This document shows, in pieces, positions 34,675-42,968 of a stretch of DNA of 64,000 nt. Below the pieces are notes generated by a model. The model was not told the DNA's origin and ran no database searches. It saw only the letters and a list, made by a program, of their open reading frames with translations. Position 1 is the stretch's first letter. The number at the start of each line of letters is the position of its first letter. Origin of the DNA: Cellulomonas carbonis (GTDB lineage Bacteria; Actinomycetota; Actinomycetes; Actinomycetales; Cellulomonadaceae); the NCBI RefSeq assembly GCF_014636275.1, contig NZ_BMEB01000009.1:1-64000 (forward strand), read 5' to 3'. A program made the translations under genes and the position numbers.

Positions 34675-35333
34675 AACCCCGAGGCGCGCGCGCCGGACCC
34701 GTCGTCACCGTGCCCGCCGGGCGGGAGGGTCACCACGGCCGCCGGGCGGTCGGGCTCGGCGAAACGCTCGAGCAGGCACCGCACGGCCTCCCGTCCGGCG
34801 TCGTACGGCTCCCCGCCGACGACGGCGTCGCACGGGACCGTCGCGAGCCGCTCACCGACCTCGACGACCGGGATGCCGTACCGCCCGAGGTACGTGGCGG
34901 GCTCGTCGGAGACCGGCCCGAGGACGGCCCCCGCGACGCCGAAGGCGACGAAGTCCGTGAGGCACGTGAGCGCGTCGCCCGGTCGTCCGGCGAGGTCGGC
35001 GACCATCGTCGCGAGCCCGGCGTCGCGCGCGGACCGGGCCACGCCCGCGGCGAGCGCGGCGCCGTCGGGGTCACGCAGGTCGGCGACGAGCACCCCCACG
35101 CACCTGCTCACGCCCTCCTTGAGGTACCGCGCCGTGACGTGCGGGACGTAGCCGAGGTCGGCCGCCGCTTCGAGGACGCGACGGCGCGAGCGCTCCCCGA
35201 CGTAGCCGTCGTTCCGGAGCGCACGCGACGCCGCGGACCGCGACACCCCCGCGGCCTGCGCGACGTCCTTGATCGTCGGCCGGCGGTGCGGCGGGAGCGC
35301 CACCGGACCGCGCGTGCCGTCCCCCCTGGTCAT
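34671..35333 (-). CDS. Short LacI-family regulator
   Basis: This 220-residue protein has a full LacI helix-turn-helix (PTIKDVAQAAGVSRSAASRAL, residues 19-39) and hinge helix. The effector domain is about 110 residues shorter than usual: the first lobe and part of the second (VGVLVADLRDP, GIPVVEVGERL) are present, and the part after AVVTLPPGG is missing. It begins 7 bp after the permease stop, so it is the last gene of the ABC operon it presumably controls. Confidence 0.8.
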   Translation of the reverse strand: MTRGDGTRGPVALPPHRRPTIKDVAQAAGVSRSAASRALRNDGYVGERSRRRVLEAAADLGYVPHVTARYLKEGVSRCVGVLVADLRDPDGAALAAGVARSARDAGLATMVADLAGRPGDALTCLTDFVAFGVAGAVLGPVSDEPATYLGRYGIPVVEVGERLATVPCDAVVGGEPYDAGREAVRCLLERFAEPDRPAAVVTLPPGGHGDDGSGARASGF

Positions 35334-35340
35334 GTCCTCC

Positions 35341-36282
35341 TCAGCCCTTGGAGCCCGTCGTGGCGATGCCCTCGATGAAGTGCCGCTGACCGAGGAAGAA
35401 CAGGACGATCATCGGCACGGTCGTGATGACGCTCGCCGTCACGATGATCTCCCAGTGCCACTCACCCCCGAACCCGTACTGGTCGACGAGGGCCTTGAGA
35501 CCGCGCGGCACCGTGAAGGTGCTCGAGTCGCGCAGGTAGATGAGGGGGCGCATGAGATCCGTCCACGCCGCCTGGAACTCGAACAGCAGCGTCACGACGA
35601 TCGCGGGCCGCGTGAGCGGCAGCGCTATCCGCCAGAAGAGCTGCCAGTTGTTCGCGCCGTCGATCGTCGCGGCCTCGAACGCGTCCCGCGGCAGCCCGAG
35701 GAAGAACTGCCGCAGCAGGAAGATGTAGAACGCCGAGCCGAAGAGGTTCCCGGCCCACAGGGGCGTGAGCGTCCCGACCTGGCCGAGCGCGTTCCAGATG
35801 AGGAACGTGGGGATCATCGTGACCGCGCCCGGCAGCATCATCGTCGCGAGCACGAGCCCGAACAGCGCGTTGCGCCCGCGGAAGCGGAAGTACGAGAACC
35901 CCCACGCCACGAGCGCGCTCGAGAGCGTCACGGTCACCGCCGCGAGCACCGTCACGAGCACCGTGTTGAACAGCCAGAGCGCCATGGGCGCCTCTTGCCA
36001 GACCTGCACGTAGTTGTCGAGCGTGAACGTCTCGGGGACCAGCTTGTTGTCGAACACCTCGCCGCGCGGCTTGAACGACGCGCTCACGAGCCACACGAAC
36101 GGGTAGATGAAGACGACGGTCAGCAGGACCAGGACCGTCACGACCAGGACGCGCTTGACGGTGAACCGGGCCTTGCGGCGCTCGGGCGGCAGCCCGCCGA
36201 CGGCGTCCACGGCCGCGGCGCGCGCCACCGCGTCGAGCGGGCCGCCCTCGAGCGAGGTGCCGGGACCGGAGGTGGCGCTCAC
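35341..36282 (-). CDS. Carbohydrate ABC transporter permease (MalG type)
   Basis: This 313-residue protein has six membrane helices after an N-terminal tail of about 40 residues and the EAA loop EAATIDGANNWQLFWRIALP near 210 that docks on the ATPase. The opening VVFIYPFVWLVSASFK is typical of MalG-type sugar permeases. GTG 36282 overlaps the stop of the first permease. No ATPase gene is present, as is common in actinomycetes that share an MsiK-type ATPase. Confidence 0.92.
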   Translation of the reverse strand: MSATSGPGTSLEGGPLDAVARAAAVDAVGGLPPERRKARFTVKRVLVVTVLVLLTVVFIYPFVWLVSASFKPRGEVFDNKLVPETFTLDNYVQVWQEAPMALWLFNTVLVTVLAAVTVTLSSALVAWGFSYFRFRGRNALFGLVLATMMLPGAVTMIPTFLIWNALGQVGTLTPLWAGNLFGSAFYIFLLRQFFLGLPRDAFEAATIDGANNWQLFWRIALPLTRPAIVVTLLFEFQAAWTDLMRPLIYLRDSSTFTVPRGLKALVDQYGFGGEWHWEIIVTASVITTVPMIVLFFLGQRHFIEGIATTGSKG

Positions 36283-37277
36283 CGCTGCTCCCCCTCGTAG
36301 TAGACGAAGCGCTTGGAGACGCGCAGCTGCACGAGCGTGATCGCGAGGATGATCACGAACAGCAGCCACGCCAGGGCGGACGCGTAGCCCATGTTGAGGA
36401 ACTCGAACGCCTGCCGGAACAGGTAGATCGCGAAGAACAGCGCGGCGTCGTTGGAGTACGTCGAGTTACCGGACCCGAAGTACGCCGTGTAGGCCTCCGT
36501 GAAGGTCTGGAATCCCGCGATCGAGTTGACGATGAAGACGAAGAACAGCGCGCCGCTGATCATCGGGATGGTGATCCGCGTCGTCACGCGCCAGAAGCCC
36601 GCACCGTCCACCCGCGCGGAGTCGTAGAGCTCCTGGGGCACGTTGCGCAGCGCGGCGAGCAGGATGATCACCGACGAGCCGACCGACCACAGGCTGATGA
36701 GGATGAGGCCGGGCTTGACCCAGTCGGGGTCCGTCGTCCACGCGGGCCCCTGGATCCCGAACCACGAGAGCACCTGGTTGATGAGGCCGTTCTGCCCGTT
36801 GAACAGGAGCAGGAGCAGGACGCCGACGGCGACCGGCGGCGTCATCTTCGGCAGGAAGAACGCCGTCCGGAAGAACCCGGCCGAGCGCCCCGCCTGGTTC
36901 AGCAGGAGCGCGAGCGCGAGGGACACGACGACGAGCAGGGGCACGTGGATCGCCGTGAAGTAGAACGTGTTCCACAGCGCGAGGCGCACGTCGCTGTCGT
37001 CGAGCATGCGCTCGTAGTTCTCCAGACCCACCCACTCGGGGTCGGTCAGCACGTCGTAGTCGGTGAACGACAGGTACCCGCTGTAGATCACGGGCCAGAG
37101 CGTGAAGACTGCGAAGCCCAGGATCCAGGGGCTGATGAACAGCAGGGCCGCGCGGGTGTCGCGGCGCCGGCGTGCGCGCCCGGCGGGGGGCAGGCCGCCG
37201 TCGGAGCGCGCCCCCCGGCGCGGCGGGGTGCCCGCCGCGCCCGAGGGTGCACCGCCGTCGTGCGTCGTGGTGGCCAT
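36279..37277 (-). CDS. Carbohydrate ABC transporter permease (MalF type)
   Basis: This 332-residue protein has six helices, the MalF-type start LLFISPWILGFAVFTLWPVI and the EAA-like loop YDSARVDGAGFWRVTTRITIP near 235. It pairs with the downstream MalG-type permease. Its ATG overlaps the binding-protein stop (TGATG). Confidence 0.92.
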   Translation of the reverse strand: MATTTHDGGAPSGAAGTPPRRGARSDGGLPPAGRARRRRDTRAALLFISPWILGFAVFTLWPVIYSGYLSFTDYDVLTDPEWVGLENYERMLDDSDVRLALWNTFYFTAIHVPLLVVVSLALALLLNQAGRSAGFFRTAFFLPKMTPPVAVGVLLLLLFNGQNGLINQVLSWFGIQGPAWTTDPDWVKPGLILISLWSVGSSVIILLAALRNVPQELYDSARVDGAGFWRVTTRITIPMISGALFFVFIVNSIAGFQTFTEAYTAYFGSGNSTYSNDAALFFAIYLFRQAFEFLNMGYASALAWLLFVIILAITLVQLRVSKRFVYYEGEQR

Positions 37278-38683
37278 CAGTCCTGCTCGGCGTCCCACTC
37301 TTCCCAGGCCTCGTCGAGCGCGGTCTGGGCCTCCTCCTGCGCCTCCTCGAGCGCCGCCTGCGGCTCGGCCTGCCCGTTGAGCACGCGGTTGACGGCGTCC
37401 TGCCACGCGGCCTTGAACTCCGCATCGGCCGGGTTCGCGGGGAGCGAGAAGGTGCTGTCGTTGCTCTCGTAGACCGCCTCGATGGCCGACGCCCACGGCT
37501 CGGGGGCGTCGCCGGTGATGAACTCGTCGCGGATCTGCTCGTCCGCCTCGGCGTTGCCGGTCAGCAGGCCCGTGAACAGCTGGCCCTCGGCCTCACGGGT
37601 CTCGGCGCGGTTCTGCGCCGCGGCCATCCACGTCTCGGTCTGGGTCATGACGCGCGCGAAGCGGCACGCGATGTCGGCCGTGTCCGTCCCGGCCGGGACG
37701 GCCCACGCCGAGCCCGACGCGTACGCGACCGGGTCGCCGTCCTTGGTGCGCATGCTGTCGAACGCCATGGGGGCGTCGGGCGACACGTCGTTGAGCACGT
37801 TGACGTACCACTGCTCCATCGGCATCGCGCCGAGCACGCCCGTCGCGAACTGGTTGCCGCCCCCGAAGAAGTCGGCCGAGTCGCGGTAGGCCTTGACGGC
37901 GCTGAACCCGCCCTGGCGGTCGTAGATGCCGACCGCGAACTCGAGCGCCTCGACGACGGCCGGGTCGTCGAGCTGCGCGGTGCGGCCGTCCTCGGAGAGC
38001 AGGTCGGCGCCGTTGATCTTCGACCACAGTGGCAGGAACTCGGGGAGCTTGCTGTCGAAGCCGATGACCTGGAGGCCACCGCCCTCGCCGACGACGAGCG
38101 CGTCGGTCGCGGACTCGACCGCGGCCCAGTCCGAGCCGTTGAGGTCCTCGACGGTGACGCCCGCGGCGTCGAGCAGGTCCTGGTTCGCCATGAGCACCTG
38201 GACCTGGTTGAACTCCGGGATGCCGTAGACCGAGTCGTTGAAGGTGACCTGGGCGAGCGCGGGCTCGCGGAACACGTCGGTGTCGATCCCCTCGCCCTCG
38301 ATGCACGAGTCGAGCGGGACGATGGCGCCGCGCGACGCGAAGGTCCCGATCTGGTCGCGGTTGGCGTAGATCAGGTCCGGCGGGTTGCCCGAGGCGACCG
38401 CGGAGAGGAACTGCTGGATGTCGAGGTCCCCCTCGACGAGCTCGATCTCGACCTCGCCGAGCTCCTCCTGGGCGGCCTGGAAGCGGGTCTCCGCGACGTC
38501 GTCGCCGACGCCGAACCCCATGATGCTGATGGAGCCCTCGAGCTCGGCCTCGGGGTCGAAGTCGGTGTCGTCCGCCTCTCCCCCGCCCGTTCCGGTGCCC
38601 TGCGCGCATGCCGTGAGCGCGAGGCCTCCGGCCACCGCGAGAGCGGTCCACCTGGCCGCACGCCGCGTCGTGGTCCTTCTCAC
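37277..38683 (-). CDS. Extracellular sugar-binding lipoprotein (SBP family 1)
   Basis: A 468-residue lipoprotein with a twin-arginine-like basic start, a hydrophobic core and lipobox ALTAC near residue 25. The mature part is a family 1 solute-binding protein (SISIMGFGVGDDVAETRF, NPPDLIYANRDQIGTFASRG, VYGIPEFNQVQVLMAN). It ends in an Ala/Glu-rich helix (EEAQEEAQTALDEAWEEW). GTG 38683 is chosen over a longer reading because GGAGG lies upstream and the signal begins there. It probably binds an oligosaccharide. Confidence 0.9.
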   Translation of the reverse strand: MRRTTTRRAARWTALAVAGGLALTACAQGTGTGGGEADDTDFDPEAELEGSISIMGFGVGDDVAETRFQAAQEELGEVEIELVEGDLDIQQFLSAVASGNPPDLIYANRDQIGTFASRGAIVPLDSCIEGEGIDTDVFREPALAQVTFNDSVYGIPEFNQVQVLMANQDLLDAAGVTVEDLNGSDWAAVESATDALVVGEGGGLQVIGFDSKLPEFLPLWSKINGADLLSEDGRTAQLDDPAVVEALEFAVGIYDRQGGFSAVKAYRDSADFFGGGNQFATGVLGAMPMEQWYVNVLNDVSPDAPMAFDSMRTKDGDPVAYASGSAWAVPAGTDTADIACRFARVMTQTETWMAAAQNRAETREAEGQLFTGLLTGNAEADEQIRDEFITGDAPEPWASAIEAVYESNDSTFSLPANPADAEFKAAWQDAVNRVLNGQAEPQAALEEAQEEAQTALDEAWEEWDAEQD

Positions 38684-38702
38684 CTGCCACCTCCGTGGGA
38701 CG

Positions 38703-38720
38703 GCGGGGGCGCGCCCCCGC
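38703..38720. promoter_or_regulatory. 18-bp perfect palindrome in the binding-protein leader
   Basis: GCGGGGGCGCGCCCCCGC lies 20-37 bases upstream of the binding-protein start, close to its GGAGG site. It may be a leader hairpin affecting translation or a protein-binding site. Confidence 0.4.
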
Positions 38721-38822
38721 GACCGGCCCGCCGGACGGCGGACCGCGGGTCCCCCAGTCACCCGGACCGGCGGCGACCGTGCCGACGGTGCCGACGGTGC
38801 CGACAGCGCCGCTGGTGAACGG

Positions 38823-38834
38823 TGCAACGTTTAC
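38823..38834. promoter_or_regulatory. Candidate LacI-family operator for the ABC operon
   Basis: TGCAACGTTTAC has the central AACGTT palindrome with the CG dyad typical of LacI-family operators. It lies 140 bp upstream of the binding-protein gene, whose operon ends with a LacI regulator. It is an inference from pattern and place. Confidence 0.35.
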
Positions 38835-38897
38835 TGACTGCGACGGGGAGCCCGTGTGAGAACGGAACCACTACTCCCGGGCATCGGCATCCGGAGG

Positions 38898-38921
38898 CGG
38901 CCCGCCCCTTCCGGCGGGCCG
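38898..38921 (-). terminator. Hairpin after the orphan hydrogenase-protease gene
   Basis: A perfect 9-bp stem CGGCCCGCC / GGCGGGCCG with loop CCTTCC lies seven bases beyond the stop at 38928 on the minus strand. It lies between that gene and the ABC operon promoter region. Confidence 0.65.
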
Positions 38922-38927
38922 GCGCGG

Positions 38928-39446
38928 TCAGCCGACGACGGCGGGCGCGGCGCCCACGGGTGCCCGGTCGAGGCCGAGCGAGACGAGCGCTGCCGCGACC
39001 GCCGCGGCGCGCGGCACGGCCGCGCTCACGGGTGGGCTCATCGCGGACCCGTCGTCGAACGACCCGGCCTCGATCCCCACCAGGGCGAGCCGTCGCGGGA
39101 GCCGGTGCAGCGCACGGGCGAGCTCGACGGCGGCCGCGAGCCCGCACGGCTGCGGGCCGGCCGGCCGGGACCACGTCGAGGCCCACGCACCCGTGGACGT
39201 GCCGGCCGCGCCGTCGCCGACCACCTCGTGGACGGTGAGCGCTCCGGGGACGCCGCCCGTCGCGACGGCGTCGACGACCACCACCACGTCGGCGTGGTCC
39301 CACCGCGGGATGAGGCCGAGCGCGTCCGGTTCGACCACGACGTGCACGTCGGGCAGCCGCATCCGGTCGACCTCCGCGGCGACGGCGGGACCCACCCCGT
39401 CGTCCGCCCACCGGGCCGACCCCAGGCCGATCACGAGACGTGACAT
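38928..39446 (-). CDS. Hydrogenase maturation protease-like protein (HyaD/HybD family), orphan
   Basis: This 172-residue M52-family protein has RLVIGLGSARWADDGVGPAV (first acidic metal ligand) and VVVVVDAVATGG (second acid). The third ligand, the His that precedes the GLA..ELA helix in HybD, is replaced: PQPCGLAAAVELARAL here versus THAFGLATAVELARAL in the paralogue at 44198. It may no longer bind nickel or cleave. GGAGGTG precedes ATG 39446. No hydrogenase genes adjoin it; it is divergent from the sigma-factor gene. Confidence 0.8.
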   Translation of the reverse strand: MSRLVIGLGSARWADDGVGPAVAAEVDRMRLPDVHVVVEPDALGLIPRWDHADVVVVVDAVATGGVPGALTVHEVVGDGAAGTSTGAWASTWSRPAGPQPCGLAAAVELARALHRLPRRLALVGIEAGSFDDGSAMSPPVSAAVPRAAAVAAALVSLGLDRAPVGAAPAVVG

Positions 39447-39647
39447 GACACCTCCGCACACCGCTGTGCTGCGGGCCCCGCACGAGCTGCGCGCCCCTGC
39501 CGTCCCCCACCGTCCCAGCCGGACGGGCCGCGCGCCAAGGACCTAGGGCCGTGTCGTCCGGGTTCGCCCGATCTCGGACACCCTGTGCCGATAGGTCCCC
39601 GGCATGAGACTCTGGCTCTCCGGGGCAGCCACACGGTTGGGACGACC

Positions 39648-42125
39648 ATGACCGACGAGGCCGAGCAGCACGCACGCCGACGCGCCCTGCACGGCACGCG
39701 CAGGTCCCGCACGCAGGGTGCGCACGTCGCGCCGACGCCGCGCCCGGTCCCGCCCCGGCTCGCCGCGCCGCACGAGGCGCCACCGGCCCTCGACGCGCAG
39801 CCCCTCCGCGCACCGCACGTCCTCGAACCGCTCCCTCACGAACCGCTCCCTCACGAACCGCTGCGCGCGGCACCGCGCGACGCACCGCGGGAGCCCGTGA
39901 GCGACGCCGGGCTCATCGCGGCCGTGCGCGCGGGCGACCGGACGGCCTACGAGTGCCTCTACGAGCGTCACGTCGGGGCCGCGCTCGCCGTCGCGCGCCA
40001 CTACACGCGGTCCGAGGCGGACGCCGACGACGTCGTCGCGGAGGCGTTCGAGCGCGTGCTGTCCGCGCTCGGCCGGGGCCAGGGTCCCGACGTCGCCTTC
40101 CGGGCGTACCTCTTCACCGTCGTGCGCCGCGTCGCGGTCGACCGCTCGGCGTCCGAGTCCCGCACGGCCCCCGTGGAGGCCGACGCGCTCGAACGCGCCG
40201 CCGACCCGGTGGCGGCATCCGACGACGCCGTGCTCGGGGACTTCGAGCGCGGCGCCGCCGCGCGCGCGTTCCGGTCCCTGCCCGAGCGGTGGCAGGCCGT
40301 CCTCTGGTACACGGAGATCGAGGGCAGGAAGCCGGCCGAGGTCGCCGTCGTGCTGGGTCTGACGCCGGGCGGGGTCGCGGCGCTCGCGTACCGCGCGCGC
40401 GAGGGCCTGCGCCAGGCGTTCCTGCAGCAGCACGTCGGGCCCGCGCCCGCGAGCCGCGCGTGCACGGCCGTGAGCGACAGCCTCGGCGGGTACGTGCGCG
40501 GCGGGCTCGGCAAGCGCCAGGCGGCGCGCGTGGAGGCGCACGTCGCGACCTGCACGCCGTGCCAGGCCCGGGTCATCGAGCTCGACGACGTCGGCAGCAC
40601 CATGCGCGTCCTCGTGGCCCCCGCCGTGCTCGGCGCGACCTCCGCCGCCGTCCTCGCTGCCGTGCGCGACGTGGCACTCGGGGCCGCGGGTGCGTGGGGT
40701 GCAGGCGTGGCCGGGGCCGGTGCGGGGGCCGGTGCGGGTGCGGGCGCCGCCTGCGCAGCGGGGACGGGCGCCGCCGCGGGGGCGTCGACCGTCGCCGCCG
40801 GAACGGGAGCGACCGCCGGGACGGCCGCGGCCGCCTGCGCCACAGGAGCGACCGCAGCGACGAGCGCGGGCGCTGCTGCCGGGGCGAGCGCTGCGGCAGG
40901 GGCGAGCGCGGCCGCGGGTGCGAGCGCTGCGGCAGGGGCGAGCGCGGCCGCGGGTGTGGGCGCAGCGGCCGGTGCCGCCGGCGTGACCAGCGCTGCCGGA
41001 GCGACGACGGCGGTCGGGGCGAGCGCAGCGGCCGGAGCGGCGGCGACGTCGGTCGCCACCTCGGCCGCGTTGGCCGTGACCGGCGTCGCGGGGACCGCGA
41101 CCGGCGTCGCCGTCGGCGCAGCTGCGGGCGGCACGGCCGCGGCGACGACCGCGCTGGCCGGGGCGTCGGCCGTCGGGTCGCTCGCCGCGAGCGCGGCCGG
41201 CATCGCGGTCGCGGCGATCGTCGGGTCCGCCACCGCGGTCACCGTCGCGCTTCCCGCAGCAGCGGATCCGGCCGGGCAGGTCACGACGGCTCCCGCGACA
41301 TCCGGGGCGACCTCGGCCGGGACGACGGCGAGCGGGACCACCTCTGCGGGCGGGACGTCGACGGCGACGTCGGGCGGGACGACGGCGTCGACCTGGTCGT
41401 CGAGCACGACGGGCGCCACCTCGACCGGGACGTCCGGGAGCACCTCGGGCACGACGTCGGGCAGCACCTCCGGCACGGGTGCGACGAGCCCGTCGGCTAC
41501 GTCGTCGGGCTCGTCGGGGACCACCTTCGCCGTCGACGCCCAGGGCACCGCCACCCCGACGACGACGACCACCGAGGGCGCGGGCACCACCACGACGGAC
41601 GGGTCGGGAACGGCCACGGCCCCCGAGGGCGCGGGCACGTCGACGCCGTCGACCGGCACGAGCGGCCCGAGCACGGCCTCACCGACGGACGCCACGGACC
41701 CGTCGACCAGCGAGCCGTCCACGAGCGACCCGTCGACCGAACCGACGACGTCGGATCCGGGGACGATCGATCCGGGTCCGACGACCGACCCGTCCCCCGC
41801 CGTGGACGACGACGGGACGGTCACCTCCGGCGGAACGTCGGGGACGACGGACGGTGCGGTCACGGACGGCGGCACGACGGACGACGCCACGACGGACGGC
41901 GGCACGACGGACGACGCCACGACGGACGGCGGCACGGCGACGACCGACCCGTCCGCGCCGGACAGCCCGGCACCGGGTGCGCAGCCGCCGGCGCAGGCGG
42001 CCGACGGCTCGTGCGGCACCGAGGCGTCGGCACGAGGCGCGGAGCGCGCCGGACGCGACGGCGCCCCCGCGACGGGCGCACCCGGTCGGCCCGAGGGCTG
42101 CCCCACCCCGCCCGGTCGGGTCTGA
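39648..42125 (+). CDS. ECF-type sigma factor fused to zinc finger, transmembrane helix and low-complexity tails
   Basis: 825 residues. A disordered N-terminus with HEPLPHEPL repeats is followed by sigma region 2 (about 85-155, DADDVVAEAFERVL) and region 4 (about 200-255, PAEVAVVLGLTPGGVAALAYRA). Residues 265-310 carry an anti-sigma-type zinc finger HVATCTPC (H298, C302, C305). Residues 330-505 are Ala/Gly-rich, a membrane helix lies near 510-537 (LAASAAGIAVAAIVGSATA), and the rest is Thr/Ser/Gly/Pro/Asp-rich and presumably outside. Sigma and anti-sigma-like parts are thus in one chain. Confidence 0.85.
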   Translation: MTDEAEQHARRRALHGTRRSRTQGAHVAPTPRPVPPRLAAPHEAPPALDAQPLRAPHVLEPLPHEPLPHEPLRAAPRDAPREPVSDAGLIAAVRAGDRTAYECLYERHVGAALAVARHYTRSEADADDVVAEAFERVLSALGRGQGPDVAFRAYLFTVVRRVAVDRSASESRTAPVEADALERAADPVAASDDAVLGDFERGAAARAFRSLPERWQAVLWYTEIEGRKPAEVAVVLGLTPGGVAALAYRAREGLRQAFLQQHVGPAPASRACTAVSDSLGGYVRGGLGKRQAARVEAHVATCTPCQARVIELDDVGSTMRVLVAPAVLGATSAAVLAAVRDVALGAAGAWGAGVAGAGAGAGAGAGAACAAGTGAAAGASTVAAGTGATAGTAAAACATGATAATSAGAAAGASAAAGASAAAGASAAAGASAAAGVGAAAGAAGVTSAAGATTAVGASAAAGAAATSVATSAALAVTGVAGTATGVAVGAAAGGTAAATTALAGASAVGSLAASAAGIAVAAIVGSATAVTVALPAAADPAGQVTTAPATSGATSAGTTASGTTSAGGTSTATSGGTTASTWSSSTTGATSTGTSGSTSGTTSGSTSGTGATSPSATSSGSSGTTFAVDAQGTATPTTTTTEGAGTTTTDGSGTATAPEGAGTSTPSTGTSGPSTASPTDATDPSTSEPSTSDPSTEPTTSDPGTIDPGPTTDPSPAVDDDGTVTSGGTSGTTDGAVTDGGTTDDATTDGGTTDDATTDGGTATTDPSAPDSPAPGAQPPAQAADGSCGTEASARGAERAGRDGAPATGAPGRPEGCPTPPGRV
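40885..40956 (+). repeat. Two identical 36-bp tandem units in the sigma-factor gene
   Basis: Bases 40885-40920 and 40921-40956 are identical and encode Ala/Gly/Ser repeats (ASAAAG units). They make this part of the gene prone to expansion and contraction in frame. Confidence 0.9.
41865..41936 (+). repeat. 30-bp tandem repeat (2.4 copies) near the end of the sigma-factor gene
   Basis: Units at 41865 and 41895 are identical and a third is partial from 41925. They encode DGGTTDDATT blocks in the presumed extracellular tail. Confidence 0.9.
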
Positions 42126-42149
42126 GCGGGCTCGGCGCCTCCGGGCGGG

Positions 42150-42968
42150 TCACGCGTCGGCGAGCACCCCGGGCGGTCGGGCGAGCGCGTCGACCAGGTC
42201 GAGCTGGCGCGCCGTCCACCACCGCAGCGCGACGACGCCCCGCCGGTCGAGCCGGTCGCACACCCAGTCCCAGTGCATCGAGCACCAGTCGCCCGGCGCG
42301 AGCCCGGGCGCGAGGCCGTACCCGTCACGAGCCCGGACGACCTCCTCGAGCACGGGCGGCCCCTCGGTGAGGCGGTGCCCGTCCCAGCGGAGCGGCCGGG
42401 ACCGGACCAGCGCCCGATCGGCGGAGACCTGGACCACCTGGCCGGGCCGGACCCGGCAGCGGTCCAGCACCCGCAGCGGCTCGTCCCGTGCGCCCGAGCG
42501 GAGCAGGCCGACCCACGGGTAGACCGCGAGCACGTGGAAGCCGTGGTGCGGCGCTCCGGCGAGGCCCGTCGCTAGCGCGTCGCTCACGCCCGACCACACG
42601 GCGCGTCCGTGGCCGCGGAACCGCGTGGCGAGGCACTCCCCGAAGGCGCGCGGGGTGACGGACCGCAGGAGGTGGTTGCCGACCCAGTAGGCCTCCACCA
42701 CGCGGGGGTCGAGCGGGTCGGCGAGGCCGTTCTCGTGCGCGATCAGCTCGAGGTACGGCCATGCGCCCTCGAACGACCGCGCGAGCCGTCGGAGCCCGCC
42801 GTCGTCGGGCCGCACGGTCGGCGACGTCGTCGCGCCGTCCGGTGCCGGCGCGGCGGTCGCGGCGCTGACGCGCTCGAGCAGCTCACGGCCCGCGTCCGGG
42901 CCGCAGTACCCGAGGGAGTTGGGCGGGTAGGCGTAGCGGGCGAACAGCACCGGCCCGTCGACGGACAT
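42150..42968 (-). CDS. DUF6390-family protein, hydrogenase-associated
   Basis: This 272-residue protein starts MSVDGPVLFARYAYPPNSLGYCGP and contains EGAWPYLELIAHENGLADPLDPRVVEAYWVGN, matching the DUF6390 family often found beside actinobacterial [NiFe]-hydrogenase genes. There is no membrane segment and no clear catalytic motif. It is the last gene of the hyh operon (TGATG overlap with EamA). A role in hydrogenase assembly or redox sensing is a guess from context. Confidence 0.75.
   Translation of the reverse strand: MSVDGPVLFARYAYPPNSLGYCGPDAGRELLERVSAATAAPAPDGATTSPTVRPDDGGLRRLARSFEGAWPYLELIAHENGLADPLDPRVVEAYWVGNHLLRSVTPRAFGECLATRFRGHGRAVWSGVSDALATGLAGAPHHGFHVLAVYPWVGLLRSGARDEPLRVLDRCRVRPGQVVQVSADRALVRSRPLRWDGHRLTEGPPVLEEVVRARDGYGLAPGLAPGDWCSMHWDWVCDRLDRRGVVALRWWTARQLDLVDALARPPGVLADA

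Noticed and set aside
39587..39593. GCCGATA sequence upstream of the sigma-factor gene as a possible flagellar-sigma -10
   Set aside because: No TAAA-like -35 at 15-16 bases upstream.
40840..40990. Regular repeats that at first sight look like a CRISPR-type array
   Set aside because: They are adjacent in-frame Ala/Gly codons without unique spacers.
40001..42328. 775-codon minus-strand frame opposite the sigma-factor gene
   Set aside because: Pro/Ala/Val-rich mirror of the low-complexity coding repeats, no start with a ribosome binding site and no recognisable domain.
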